From NCBI GenBank assembly GCA_963377175.1, contig CAUJNA010002990.1:485803-549802 (forward strand): a stretch of 64,000 bases of DNA, given 5' to 3'. This stretch comes from Effrenium voratum (Eukaryota; Sar; Dinophyceae; Suessiales; Symbiodiniaceae). The notes beneath the pieces were generated by a model that saw only the letters and a list, made by a program, of their open reading frames with translations, was not told the origin of the DNA and ran no database searches. The position numbers and the translations under genes were made by a program. Shown here in pieces: positions 9,541 through 20,245 of this stretch (positions within the stretch are counted from its first letter, which is position 1; each line of letters begins with the position of its first letter).

Positions 9541-9945
9541 CTGGGTGGGTGGGTGTATGAGTGACTAACTGGCTGGCTGACTGACTGACTCGCTTCATGA
9601 ACGAACGAACGAACATATGCTATGCCGTCCCGCCAACCAAACAAGCAGGTAGCCGGCCAACCAACACCGCCGACCAGAGCAACCAAGCAACCAAGCAACC
9701 AAGCACCAAGCAACCAAGCAACCAAGCAACCAAGCAACCGAGCAACCAAGCAACCAACCAACCAGCCAGCCAACCAACGAACCAGCCAACCAGCCAACCA
9801 GCGAACCAGCCAACCAGCCAACCAGCCAACCAGCCAACCAGCCAACCAGCCAACCAGCCAACCAGCCAACCAACCAACCAACCAACCAACCAACCAACCA
9901 ACCAACCAACCAACCAACCAACCAACCAACCAACCAACCACCTGA
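9541..9945. repeat. CCAA/CCAG/AAGC tetranucleotide array
   Basis: GTGGGTGGG and GACTGACTGACT lead into GAACGAACGAAC, then CAACCAAGCAACCAAG, CAACCAGCCAACCAGC and finally (CCAA)n to 9945. Open frames (Gln/Pro/Asn on plus, Trp/Leu/Gly on minus) follow from the repeat and are not genes. Confidence 0.95.
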
Positions 9946-10035
9946 GCCGGTACTACGCGAGAAGCCGCTGCTAAGAAAAATAAAACCCACATTTCCCCCA
10001 CCCCTCCCCCCCTGGAAAAAAACAAAAGCAAAAAC

Positions 10036-10137
10036 CCAGTCCTCAGCGTCTCCTTGAAGAAGCTCAGCTCCCACCTGGTGGCGTCCTCCAACTCCCGGAA
10101 GCCCGAGCTCCGGGACCGCGACTGGGAGGCCTCGCGA
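10036..10137 (-). CDS. Probable exon, unknown protein
   Basis: Minus-strand reading gives a charged peptide including [20 protein letters not shown] and [14 protein letters not shown], with strong G/C at third positions. It is flanked by a CCTCCCAG acceptor, repeated twice 15 bp apart and so ambiguous, and by a GT donor (GACTGG|GTTTTT). No family is recognised. It lies next to the tetranucleotide array, which would be intronic. Confidence 0.5.
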
Positions 10138-10626
10138 CTGGGAGGCACAATCAAAACCCGGTATTAAGATGGTAATCCCAGAACCATGCTTCAAGAATCA
10201 AGGCGGATATCCGCAACTATTTCTGGGGACCCCTTAAGCTTCATCTACCCGAATCGGTTTTGATTGTGGCTAGCTGGGTTCCCCAAGTTGGTCCATGGGC
10301 AGCTGGGGTCCCATTTGAATTCGCCCACATTTGGAGGCTCCCAACAAACACAAATCCCCGGTTGAGCCATTGCCAGCCGAGATCACCCATTTGATTTCGC
10401 CCCACGTTTTGGGAGGTTCTCAACAAATGGACACAGAGGAAAAAGTGCGCTTTGCAACCCACATCCTGTCATAGAAGGAAACTACTTCAAGTTGACTACA
10501 TACAGGTTCAGCGCTTGGGGTACAGTGACCCAGGAAGAGGAAAGCTGGGTCTGGTCTCTAACCAAAGGGGCTGAGATGGGCGATTGGCGCGGAACTTAGG
10601 CCACCCCATTCCATGTTTTAAGGGGC

Positions 10627-10642
10627 GGGGGATACCAAAATG

Positions 10643-10677
<35 letters not shown>

Positions 10678-10693
10678 TCACACACACACACAA
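10627..10693. repeat. CA microsatellite
   Basis: Interrupted (CA)n. Non-coding. Confidence 0.95.
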
Positions 10694-10911
10694 GGCACTG
10701 GGTAGACCCCATGAAAAAACACTAAGGAAGAAAAAACAAACGAAGGAAACAGCAAATCCAAACAGTTGCAAAGGAAAGCTAAGCCTGGTAACACCACCAC
10801 CACAGAACAATAAAAACATGAACCGCCAAAACAACAACAAAAACAAGAGAAAACGTCATACAGTACCGCCCCAAGACAAACACTTGGAAGTGTAGTGCAC
10901 GGACCTGTCTC

Positions 10912-11035
10912 GAAGAGAGAGCGAGAGAGACAAACAGACAGAGAGAGAGAGAGAGAGAGTGAGAGATAAACAGACAGAGAGAGGGAGAGACAAAAAGAGA
11001 GAGTGAGAGAGAGAGAGGGAGATTCTCGGAGGAAA
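10912..11035. repeat. GA-rich microsatellite
   Basis: Interrupted (GA)n with CAGACAGA insertions. Confidence 0.9.
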
Positions 11036-12318
11036 AATCGAGAGTCAGTCCTACCACTATCCTCTCACCACAGCACCTGTAGGAGGGCAACGGGGATCAG
11101 TTTCCTCTTGAAGAGATCCCTTCCACGCTGTCAGGTGCAACGATTTTGACTGTTAGAGAGGGAAACAAATGGCCTTTGCCCCGCGGGCACCCTCAATACT
11201 CGTTGGGCTTCGGGCCTATGGTGCAGCAACCTGAAATTCAGGAATCTCCAATATTTAGGGCCTTGCATCCTGGGAGAGCTCTTGCTTTTGTCCCCAGAGC
11301 TTGCTGTAGCACCATCTCTTCAGTACACAGATCTGCCTGGGGTTTATTCCTGGCGCCCAAATGACCAAAGGCACCTTTTCCCGTTTAGAGGGAACTATCA
11401 TATGTTCAGTGGTTTTCCCTAATGGTCATCCCACATAAGTATCATACACATGTGTATATATATATACATCTAGAGAATAATTATTCCAAAGGCGCAAGCA
11501 TTGTCAAAGCCACCCCCCCCCCCAAGTGGTAGGCTGTCGCCTTGTTCAGCCGAGTATCTCATGTTGACGCCTAGAAACACTGGTCTGGAAAGGCTCTTCG
11601 GCTGATCTGGAGGGGTGGCTTGTGGGCTGGTACAACCCTTACCATCAAATCCGCGATTCCCCAAATCACCCCACTTTGGCTCACACCACTTTGGTGTCTT
11701 CTCAAGGGCACCCCAAAAAATTATACTCCGATGCGCGTCTCTCGTCTTTCCGGTGAAAAGAAAGACTCGCTTCCTGAGTGGATTGCCCCTAAAAGTAACC
11801 AAGCTGGTTATTTACCACCAATGGCCCAAACACAGAAAGTGAACAAAGTCCAGGAACTCAGGAAGTGAGTATCTAAGGGAAACCACAAATTTACAAGGAA
11901 GAAACCAATGGCAGTTCGGGGAACTATTTTGGAGAGAAGGGCAACGGCATTGAGTGCAGAGAACAAACGTTGCCTCAGTGCGTGCCTTTTCCACTGAAAT
12001 GAACAGCCTTCCTTGAAAAGGAGTTCCACACTACCATGAAAACTGATTATTCATCCACTGGCCAAAGAAAGTAACCGAACTTGTTGTTTGCCACTAAAAT
12101 GGTCCAAACCCAAACGAAGTGAGTATCTAAGGGAAACTTCAATTTTCCCAAAAAGTGACTAAAGCCCAGCAACTTAACTCAGGGAGTGAGGAAAAAAAGC
12201 AAAAACAAACTCCACCGAGAGCATCTCCCTTTGGCACAACTAGGGGATGTAGCAAACGACCAACATGAGAACTATGGGGAGCCCTATGGGCGTAGCTTTC
12301 CTTGGCCAGACGAGCTGC

Positions 12319-12420
12319 CCTCCCACTAACTACCATGGAAGTGCACAAAGGCCCTTTCCAAGAGGAAAGACTCGTCTATCTACAGGGGTCTGTGCACTTC
12401 CATGTTTGGTGGGAGGGTAG
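12319..12420. repeat. Hairpin-forming inverted repeat
   Basis: CATGGAAGTGCACA at 12334-12347 is the exact reverse complement of 12391-12404. Pairing continues outward with small gaps through CCCTCCCAC on the left and GTGGGAGGG on the right, so each arm is about 30 bp around a 43-bp loop. It resembles a small foldback element. No internal gene. Confidence 0.8.
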
Positions 12421-12443
12421 CTAAATTAGCCAAATGGCTAGTA

Positions 12444-12518
12444 ACCCTGGTTAGGGACTCAAAAACCATCGCTTTGGTGGGTTACAACAAGGGTTATGAG
12501 CCATTGAGCTAACCAGAC
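12444..12518 (-). ncRNA. tRNA-like remnant (possible SINE head)
   Basis: In minus orientation CTGGTTAGCTCAATGGCTC contains a good A box and GGTTTTTGAGTCC a degenerate B box. CTGGTTA and TAACCAG can pair as an acceptor-like stem. The D-arm and anticodon stem do not fold properly, so it is unlikely to be a working tRNA. A tRNA-derived repeat is more likely. Confidence 0.35.
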
Positions 12519-13085
12519 CATCTAAGTTTGGACTACCTACCCTCCACTTACATCGAACCTGACTGAGAAATGCATCCTGGTTTTTCGACGATGTTCCTTT
12601 AAAGGAACCATTTCCCTGGTGGGTACCATGTTAGTGGACCGCGGGGTAAGAGAAACAGGGACACCTCTTTCAGGTTCACATGTGGCGCCAAACTGGTGGG
12701 AAGGGACTGCTTTGGGACCCCTTTGGCATACCTCCAAGAACGAACCCACTTTCGAGTTACTTCCATTTGCCTGAGAAAACTGAAAATATGTCCAGTAGTG
12801 ATGGATTCCCTTCAACACCAAAGGAAAATACAGAATATTCATTTCAGCAAATGGAAGGTTAGGCATGCATTCTTCGAATGGTAGTAACCAGGCGTAATCA
12901 GACAGCACCTTCCCGGCTTCTTTGACGCAACCCAGCCCCGCCCCTCCCCGTGCCCTGTGCCACCGCGCCCCGCCTCCATCGAGGAGCCCAGCCACCCAGC
13001 CCAGCCCATCAGACCCCCCGCCAGCGCGCCGAAGCCCATGACGTCCCGCCGGCCTCAAAAACCGGAGGCCGCGAAACCGGCAGCC
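12519..13085. other. Mixed stretch with a GC-rich segment
   Basis: Positions 12780-12860 carry a module (AAATATGTCCAGTAGTG, then GGAAAATACAGAATATTCA and AGCAAATGGAAG) also seen near 57396, 59655 and 63610. Positions 12905-13085 are GC-rich and could be an exon, but neither strand gives a convincing frame. I leave it uncalled. Confidence 0.45.
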
Positions 13086-16000
13086 GAAGGTCACCACAAA
13101 CCTGGTTCAACCATAGTAAACCATTCATAAACCCATAAACCATCCATAGACTTATAGTAATCTATCCATGCACCCAGAATAAACCAACAATAAACCTGTA
13201 GTAAACCAACCATAAACCTATAGCCATAGTAAACCATCCATAAACCCAGTGTAAACCCAGAGTAAACCATCCATAAACCCATATCAAACCAGCCGTAAAC
13301 CAATAGTAACGAAACATTGAACCCATATCAAACCAGCCGTAAACCTATAGTAAACCATCCATAAACCTATAGCCATAGCAAACCGTCTATAACCCCACAG
13401 TAAACCATCCATAATCTCATAGTAAACCATCCATAAACCTATAGTAAACCATCCATAAACCCATAGCAAACCATCCATAAACCTATAGCCATAGTAAACC
13501 ATCAATAACCCCACAGTAAACCATCCATAATCTCATAGTAAACCATCCATAAACCTATAGTAAACCATTCATAAACCCATAGTAAACCATCCACAAACCC
13601 ATGGTAAACCATCCATAAACCTACAGCCATAGTAAACCAACTATAAACCCATAGTAAACCATCCATAAACCTATAGCCATAGTAAACCATCCATAATCCT
13701 ACGGTAAACCATCCATAAACCCATAGCAAACCAACCATACCCATAGTAAGCCAACCCTGTGGTAAACCAACCATGAACCGATAGCCATAGTAAACCATGT
13801 CAAACCCACAGCAAACCATCCAAAAAAACAAGAAGTAAACCATCCCAAAAACCAATAGTAAACCATCCATAAACCCATAGTAAGGCATCAACAAACCCAT
13901 GGTAAACCATCACTAAACCTATAGCCATTGTAAACCAACCATATATCATAGTAAACCAACCATAAAGCCATACTGAACCAACAATAAATCTATAGCCATA
14001 GTAAACCATCCATAAACCTAGAGTAAACCATCCATAAACCCATAGCAAACCAGCCATAAACCCATTGTAAACCATGCATAAACCTATGAGAAAGCAACCA
14101 TAAACCCATAGTAAACCATCCATAAACCTATAGTGAACCAACCAAAAACCTTCAGTAAACCATCCAAGAACTCATTGTAAGTCATCCATACACCGAACGC
14201 CATAGTGAACCATCCGAAAACATAGAAAACCAGCCAGAAACCCATAGTAAACCAACCATAAACCTATGGTATACCAGCCGTGAACCCATGGTAAACCATC
14301 CATAAACCCATAGTAAACCATCCATAGTAAAACATCCATAGTAAACCAACCATGAACCTAAAGCCATAGTAAGCCCTCCAGAAACCCATTGTAAACACTA
14401 AACCTATAGTAAACCATCCAAAAACCAATGGCAATCTGTCCATAACCCATTGCAAACCATCCATAAGCCCTTAAGAAAGCAACCATAAACCCATAGTAAA
14501 CCATCCATAAACCTATAGCCATAGTAAACCAAACGCAATCCCATGGAAATCCATCCATAATCCCGTAGTAAACCAACCATGAACCCATAGTAAACCATCC
14601 GCAATCCCATAGCAAACCATCCACAAACCCACAGTAAACCCCATCCACAAACCCATAGCGATGTGAACCATCCACAAACATTCAGTGAACCAACCAAACA
14701 CCTGAAGTAAACCAACCGTAAACCGTGGTAAGCCATCCATAAAGCCATAGTAGACCAACCATAAACCTATAGTAAACCAACCATAAAACTATAGTAAACC
14801 AACCATAAACCTATAGTAAACCATCCATAAACCCATGTTAACTTATCCATAAACCCATAGTAAATCAACCATAAACCTATAGCCATAGTAAACCATCCAT
14901 AACCCAAAGTGAACCATCCATACAACTAGAGCCATAGTAAACCATCCATAATACCATAGTAAACTATCCATAGATCTACAGTAAAGCATCCATGAGCCCC
15001 TAGTAAACCAACCATGAACCTATAGCAAACCATCCATACACCCATAGTAAACCGGCCATAAACCCATAGTAAACCAACCATAAACCCATAGTAAACCATC
15101 CATGAACCCATGCTAAACCATCCATAAAGCCATAGTAAACCAACCATAAACCTTTAGCCATAGTAAAACATCCATAAACCATAGTAAACCATCCCTGTAA
15201 ACCCATGCTAAACCATCCATGAACCCATGCAAGACCATTCATAAAGCCATAGTAAGCCAACCAAAAACCCATAGTAAACCATCCATAAAACCATCGTATT
15301 CTATCCATAATCCCGTAGTAAACCATCTATAAACCTACAGCCAAAGTACACCATCCATAACCCCACAGCGAACCATCCATAAACCCATGGTAATCTGTCC
15401 ATAAACTCACTGTAAACTATCCATAAACCCATAGTAAACCATGCATAAACCCATGGTAAGCCATCCACAAACCCATAGCCATGGTAAACCATCCAACAAC
15501 CCATAGGAAACCAACCAGAAACCCATAGTAAAACCCAGCAGTATACCCATGCTAAACCATCCATAAACCCGTAGTAAACCAACCATAAACCTATAGCCAT
15601 AGTAAACCAACCATAAACCCATAGTAAACCATCCATAGACCCATAGTAAACCAGACGTAAACCCATTCTAAACCATCCATAAACCCATAGTAAACCAACC
15701 AAAAACCTATAGCCACAGTAAGCCATCCATAAACCCATAGTACACCAGCTACAAACCTATAGCCATTGTAAACCAACTACAAACCCAGTGTAAATCATCC
15801 ATAAACCCATAGTAAACCAGCCGTAGACCCATGCTAAATCATCCATAAAACCATAGTCAACCAACCATAAACCTATAGCCATGGTAAACCGTTCATAAAC
15901 CCATAGTAAACCACCTATACACCTAAAGTCATAGTAAACTACCAATAAACCCATAGTAAGCCAACCATAAACCCATAGCCATAGTAAACCAACCAAAAAC

Positions 16001-16765
16001 ATATACTAGACAATCCAAAAAACCCATGGTAGTCTATCCATAAACCCAGACTAAACCATCCATGAACCCATACCAGCCAACCATAAACCTATAGCCATAG
16101 TAAACCATCCATACACCCATGGTAATCTATCCGTAATTCCATAGTAAACCAGCCATAAACCCACAGAAAGCCATCCAGAAACCCATAGTAAACCAGCCGT
16201 AAACCCATGGTGAACCAACCATATAAACCCATAGTAAATCAACAATAAACCCCCAGTAAAGCATCCAAACCAACCATAAACCCAATGTAAACCATCCATA
16301 AACCAATAGTAAACTGATAAGCCCACCACAATCTCATGGTAATCCAGCCTCACAGTCATAGTCAACCATCCGGAAACACACACATTGTAAACCAACCACA
16401 CACACACACATAGTAAACCAACCATAAACCATAGTAAACAAACCATCAACCCACTGTAATTCGACCATCAACCCATAGTAAACCAACCATAAACCTATGG
16501 TAACCCATTCATAAACTTATAGCAAACCAACCATAAACCCATAGTAAACCAACCATAAACCTTTAGTAAACCATCCATAAACCCATGGTAATCTATCCAT
16601 ATGCCCATCAACCATAAACCTATAGCCATAGTAAACCTATAGTACACCAACCGTAAACCCATGGTAAGCCAACCATAAGCCTATACTACCCCGTGCATAA
16701 ACCTATAGTAAACCAACCATACACCCACTGTAAACCAACCATGCACCCACTGTAAACCAACCTGA
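13086..16765. repeat. 3.7-kb array of a degenerate 22-bp unit
   Basis: The unit is close to TAAACCATCCATAAACCCATAG, with CCAACC and CCTATAG variants and frequent CCATAGTAAACC insertions, repeated about 160 times with heavy divergence. Because 22 is not a multiple of 3, all three minus frames read through it as Trp/Tyr/Gly/Met-rich peptide (WFTMGLWMVYYG). These are translation artefacts of a stop-poor unit. The CCCATAGTAAACC element is loosely telomere-like in composition but not a telomere repeat. Confidence 0.97.
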
Positions 16766-17326
16766 AACAAAGCAAGGATTACTCTGCTGCGTAACGTGGA
16801 ATCCACAATGCCGCGTTTAGATAATTCGTCAAGTATATAGAGGTGTCCCTTTAGTGTGCCTTAACGTTGAAGCACACTGTTAACTGTAGTTGGAAGCAAC
16901 TTATTTTTGGTTTGTTGATGTAGTTTAAACATATGGATTGCTCTTGAAACAAACCGCCCCTTTCGCGTTGTTCAAAAGTTGAAGTATGCAAATGCAAACG
17001 ATTGTCAAAGCAGTATCATTATTTGATGTTCAAACGTGTCGACTATGGTTGTGACTCCCTCTTTTGGGATCCTGCAAATGGATGGCATGCAACCAATCTA
17101 AACCAGAATCCCCCACTCCAAGCCACCGATGAGAGGAAAACCATCGAACCAAACTGAGCAATCAAACAAATCCCATCTAAACTAACTACCCCATCAAGTT
17201 GACTGAACCCGTCAAAACGAACCCATCTAAACCATGCCTTTCTATACCATCTAAACGAACCCATCTATTTCTATCCAAAGTAACCCATCAACAGGACACC
17301 TATGCTTTGCAATGGCAACTAAATCG
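16766..17326. other. Flank of the 22-bp array
   Basis: Unique A/T-richer sequence to about 17150, then a short degenerate run of CCATCTAAACGAACCCATC-like units (17160-17295), probably decayed array sequence. No gene was seen. Confidence 0.5.
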
Positions 17327-17402
17327 TCGCCTCCAGAGCTGGAGCTTCTTCTTCCCACCCGCGGATGCCGCCGGTGGACGCCCGGAAGCGCGCGGAGCCG
17401 AC
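17327..17402 (-). CDS. Possible exon, unknown protein
   Basis: Minus-strand reading after a gaagacag|G acceptor gives VGSARFRASTGGIRGWEEEA and PALEAT with G/C-rich third positions. The donor is not clear. Two other frames are also open, so the call is tentative. Confidence 0.35.
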
Positions 17403-18102
17403 CTGTCTTCGGATGCCCCCTTTTTCTCTGGGCGGGCTGGCCTTTTCGCACGGCCCTTTTGGGGCGGGCTCTGTGTTGTGGGTGGCTCCAAGCCATAAGG
17501 TTTTCAGTTGGCTTAGTGGTTGGGCTTCCATTTGGGTATGGGTCAAAATGAAACCGCTAGGATATGGACCGCAGGTTTTAGTCCGAGTCTCCATTGAGCA
17601 GGGTTCCATGTCAGGTGCCTGTTTTTGACCCACAGCCTTGTGTCTGCATTATCAAAGCCCAAAGATCGCAATTTGGTGAATGGGGTTCCCAAGATACTGT
17701 GGGACGAAATCCTGCACCGAAGAAGCCATGGAATGATTCGACTCCCCCGTAACCACCAACAAACTATGGTTTCTCATGGATTGAATGTGGTGCAGGAGTT
17801 CGGTCCATTGAAAGACGTGGGTGTGTGTCTCCTCTGGACCCCCGCAAACTGGCTTGCTTCGGTTTTTGTTTGGTTTCCCTTAACAACCGGCTACTAAAAA
17901 AGACGAGCCAAACAAATTCACGCCTCGCAGCCAAATGGGCGGTTCGGGCCGCAGCCAGGCTTTGGCACCCCAGCAGTCCAGAGAAGCCATGGCCAAGCAC
18001 TCGGTGGGATCTGGAGCGGTGTGTCACGCGAAAGTCGGTAACAGCCAGAGCCCAGCTGCTGCGTGACAGGCTCTTCCAATGTTGCGGAGGGATTCGCTGA
18101 TC
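17403..18102. other. No supported gene; contains a repeat shared with 58 kb
   Basis: 17750-17820 (ACCAACAAACTATGGTTTCT, ATGGATTGAATGTGGTGCAG) recurs near 57985-58060. An open minus frame at 17935-18100 could be a terminal exon but has no good boundaries. Confidence 0.45.
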
Positions 18103-18166
18103 TAACTTGAGCAGATGTTGTCTTCATCCATTTCATCGCGTGTCTTCTCTCGAGCCAGCAGCTTCT
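18103..18166 (-). CDS. Possible small exon, unknown protein
   Basis: After a gcgcccag acceptor on the minus strand it reads KLLAREKTRDEMDEDNICSS, a charged helical peptide. On the minus strand it lies just after TIR element copy 6 and the exon-like segment 18350-18481, so the element would be intronic between them. Confidence 0.4.
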
Positions 18167-18240
18167 GGGCGCATGAAGCGGCCAAGCATCCCACCCAGTG
18201 CCTTTTTGGACAAGCCAGTGTGAGCAACCAGTGGACATGA

Positions 18241-18353
18241 CCCCCAGTAGAGAGGTTAGAATAAGTTGGTACCCGATTTTTGTTCAGTAGTCTAGTTTAG
18301 TAGGGAAACCCTCCCCAAAAAAATTGGTCAAAGGGCACTACTGGGGGACCTAG
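18241..18353 (+). mobile_element. Short TIR element, copy 6, left tip decayed
   Basis: The outermost left bases are lost (starts CCCCCAGTAGAGAGG), but the core and the right end CACTACTGGGGGACCTAG are intact. On the minus strand its CTAG|GTCCCCC end directly follows an open exon-like frame. Confidence 0.9.
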
Positions 18354-18481
18354 AAGCAGTGTTTCTCTGATGGACATGTTTGCACTGAAGAACTTGGGGA
18401 TAGAAATGAGCAGAAACTGTGGCCTGCGCTTGCGGGTTCGGGGCGGGCGCGAAGACGGGCCCATTGGAGCGGCCGCGCGCA
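18350..18481 (-). CDS. Probable exon ending at the TIR element
   Basis: After a ttgcaaagcag acceptor the minus strand reads RAAAPMGPSSRPPRTRKRRP, then QFLLISIPKFFSANMSIRET and LLL. It stays open exactly to the CTAG|GT end of TIR element copy 6. If the GT there is a splice donor, the element forms or begins the intron. The N-terminal half resembles a peptide encoded in the 3.2-4.5-kb satellite (RAAVPMGPSPRPFR), sharing the DNA motif GACGGGCCCATTGG. Family unknown. Confidence 0.45.
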   Translation of the reverse strand, partial: CARPLQWARLRARPEPASAGHSFCSFLSPSSSVQTCPSEKHCF

Positions 18482-19064
18482 CTGCTTTGCAACCTCAACA
18501 ATATCGTGCGCGCTGTTTGATGTTCACTTCACTCGCGTGACCCCCTGCGCACTTTGTTTCGGTGCGTCGGCAATCAAACACTCAGCGTTTGCTTAACGTT
18601 TTTGAACGCTAACTAGGTATCTAGCCAACGGGGCAGCCAGCTAACTAGCTACGTAACCTAGCTAGCAAGCTAGCTAGCCAATTCGCCAGACAGCCAGCTA
18701 ATTGTGGATAGTAGATTAGATAGGTTAGCTTAGATTGATAGGCAGGCAGACAGACAGACAGACAGACAGACAGCCAGCTAGCCAGACAGCCAGGCAGGCA
18801 GGCAGAGCTGAAAGAGAGCAGGAAGAGCTGAAAGAGAGCAGAAAGAGAGCTGAAGGAAAGAACGAAGGTTGCCAAAGTGCAAGAGATGCGTATCCCCCCG
18901 CTTTCGTGCTTGACACATGTGCAGCTTCGTGTGCTCCTCAAATGCTTCAAGGAAGACGCCATGCAAGTGACTGCAAGGTTGCCAAGCGAAACATGCGCAC
19001 TGCAGAGAGAGAGAGAGAGAGAGAGCGAGAGCGAAAACAAGAACGAAAGAGAGAAAGAGAGAAA

Positions 19065-19100
<36 letters not shown>

Positions 19101-19140
19101 GAAACAAACAAAGAAGGAAAGAAGGAAAGGCAAGGCAGGG
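18482..19140. repeat. AGCT/CAGA/GAAA low-complexity cluster
   Basis: GCTAGCTAGC-type runs at 18610-18690, (CAGA)n near 18745-18780, GCAGGCAGG, two copies of AGAGCTGAAAGAGAGCAG, and (GA)n and (GAAA)n at 19005-19135. The 150 bp between them (18870-19000) is unique, with no supported exon. Confidence 0.85.
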
Positions 19141-19696
19141 AAAACAAGGAAACTATATGAACATCGACAATGGCAACAGCGGGGTCCAATCTTATGCTGG
19201 CTTGCCAAGAGCTCTGGCTCTCACCACAAACAATAAAAAATACCCAGCTGCTTGTGGTCTGTCGTGTCTTAGGCGTTGGCTTCAAGCGAAATCCAACCGG
19301 CGAACTCAAAAAATGAATCCGACGGGACTCCTTCTTAGGGGAATCAGGAATCCATTTGGCTGTGTGTCAAAACTTTTGTACCCCTGGTGAACATCAAAAC
19401 AGGTGGCAAATGGATGTTCATCCCCCCCAAAATGGGATCGCCATAGGTTATGCAACCCATGGCCCATTTGGGGGGCCCCCGTCTGGGCCTTCCAGCGTGA
19501 AGGCTGGACAAAACTTCCTCGACCTGATTCTCTCCCGGCTTGGGCTCCCGACAGCAGCCCCTCCTGCTGCAGGAAGAACAAAGTCATGATGGTCCAGTGG
19601 AAGAGGCCTGCAAAAAAAGAGAAAAGAAAAGCCTCTGAAGACCTGAGCAAGGCGCCCAAAACCCCTTGCCATGTGGGAAAAAGCTCAACTCGATGT
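19141..19696. other. No supported gene; diverged family 4 repeat
   Basis: 19366-19480 resembles family 4 (GTCAAAACTTTTGTACCCC, GGTGAACATC, CAAAATGGGATC). A possible minus-strand acceptor tgttcttcctgcag lies near 19570, followed by an open frame, but evidence for an exon is weak. Confidence 0.45.
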
Positions 19697-20245
19697 CCTG
19701 CCCCTAGCTTCCAAGACCTCAAGCTTTGCATTGCAGAACCCTCGCACCGCTTTGTTGAGTGGTCTGACAACCTGTACGAGGGTCGTGCCCCAGGTGTTCA
19801 GATTGACTTTCCAAAGCTTCAGGGCTTCTCCCCTGGCGCAAGTTGCACCCAGGATCACTTTTTTGAACGGCTCGGAGCACTGGTCTGCTCGGGGGTCACA
19901 AAGTACGCGCTGTCGGCTTAAAGAATGGCAGCCATATGTTCCTATATTCGCAGAGATACAGGGGGGTTCCCCGTCCTCACAGGGGCAACAACTTGCTGTA
20001 CTTTAACCAGCAGCTGCCTTTCGCTCCAAAGATGTGGTTGAACCATGGCTCCCACAGAAGCAAAGACCCCCTTGGGCACCCCAAGGCGCCCTTCGACGCT
20101 CGGCTCGCAGATTCATCTCTCCAAGCGGCGACTTGCTTTGGGGGGTGTCTCCACAAAGGTCCCAAGGCCGCTCCTGAAGCGTTCCTTTGCAAAAAGCAAC
20201 TGAAAGAAACATGGAGAGTTCCCCCTGAAAGGTGCAAACCCATGC
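19697..20245 (+). pseudogene. Intronless coding-like copy with one frameshift
   Basis: About 550 bp reads as natural protein on the plus strand. It includes DLKLCIAEPSHRFVEWSDNL, YEGRAPGVQIDFPKLQGF and GALVCSGVTKYALSA, then a stop (19919-19921). From 19921 in the next frame it continues KNGSHMFLYSQRYRGVPRPH, RGNNLLYFNQQLPFAPKMWL and on to about 20245. One lost base near 19919 would explain the break. Codon use is balanced and no intron-like gap interrupts it, unlike the roughly 100-bp exons around it. This suggests a processed retrocopy, though a single long exon with a sequencing indel is possible. No family is recognised. Confidence 0.5.

Larger units (their letters stand above)
10138..12318. 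other. Intergenic or intronic, no supported exon
   Basis: Holds a CA array (10627-10693), a GA-rich array (10912-11035), a TATATATA patch near 11456 and two diverged copies of the ACTAAAATGGTCCAAACCC module (about 11800-11880 and 12075-12135). A C-run lies near 11512. No other gene-like signal was seen. Confidence 0.55.

Noticed and set aside
9597..9974. Gln/Pro/Asn-rich protein
   Set aside because: Entirely within the CCAA/CCAG array.
12905..13085. GC-rich segment as a minus-strand exon
   Set aside because: Three frames are similarly open and none has a clear codon bias or splice boundaries.
13086..16765. Long Trp/Tyr/Gly-rich minus-strand open frames
   Set aside because: They change frame with the 22-bp unit and exist in all three frames, so they come from a stop-poor repeat.
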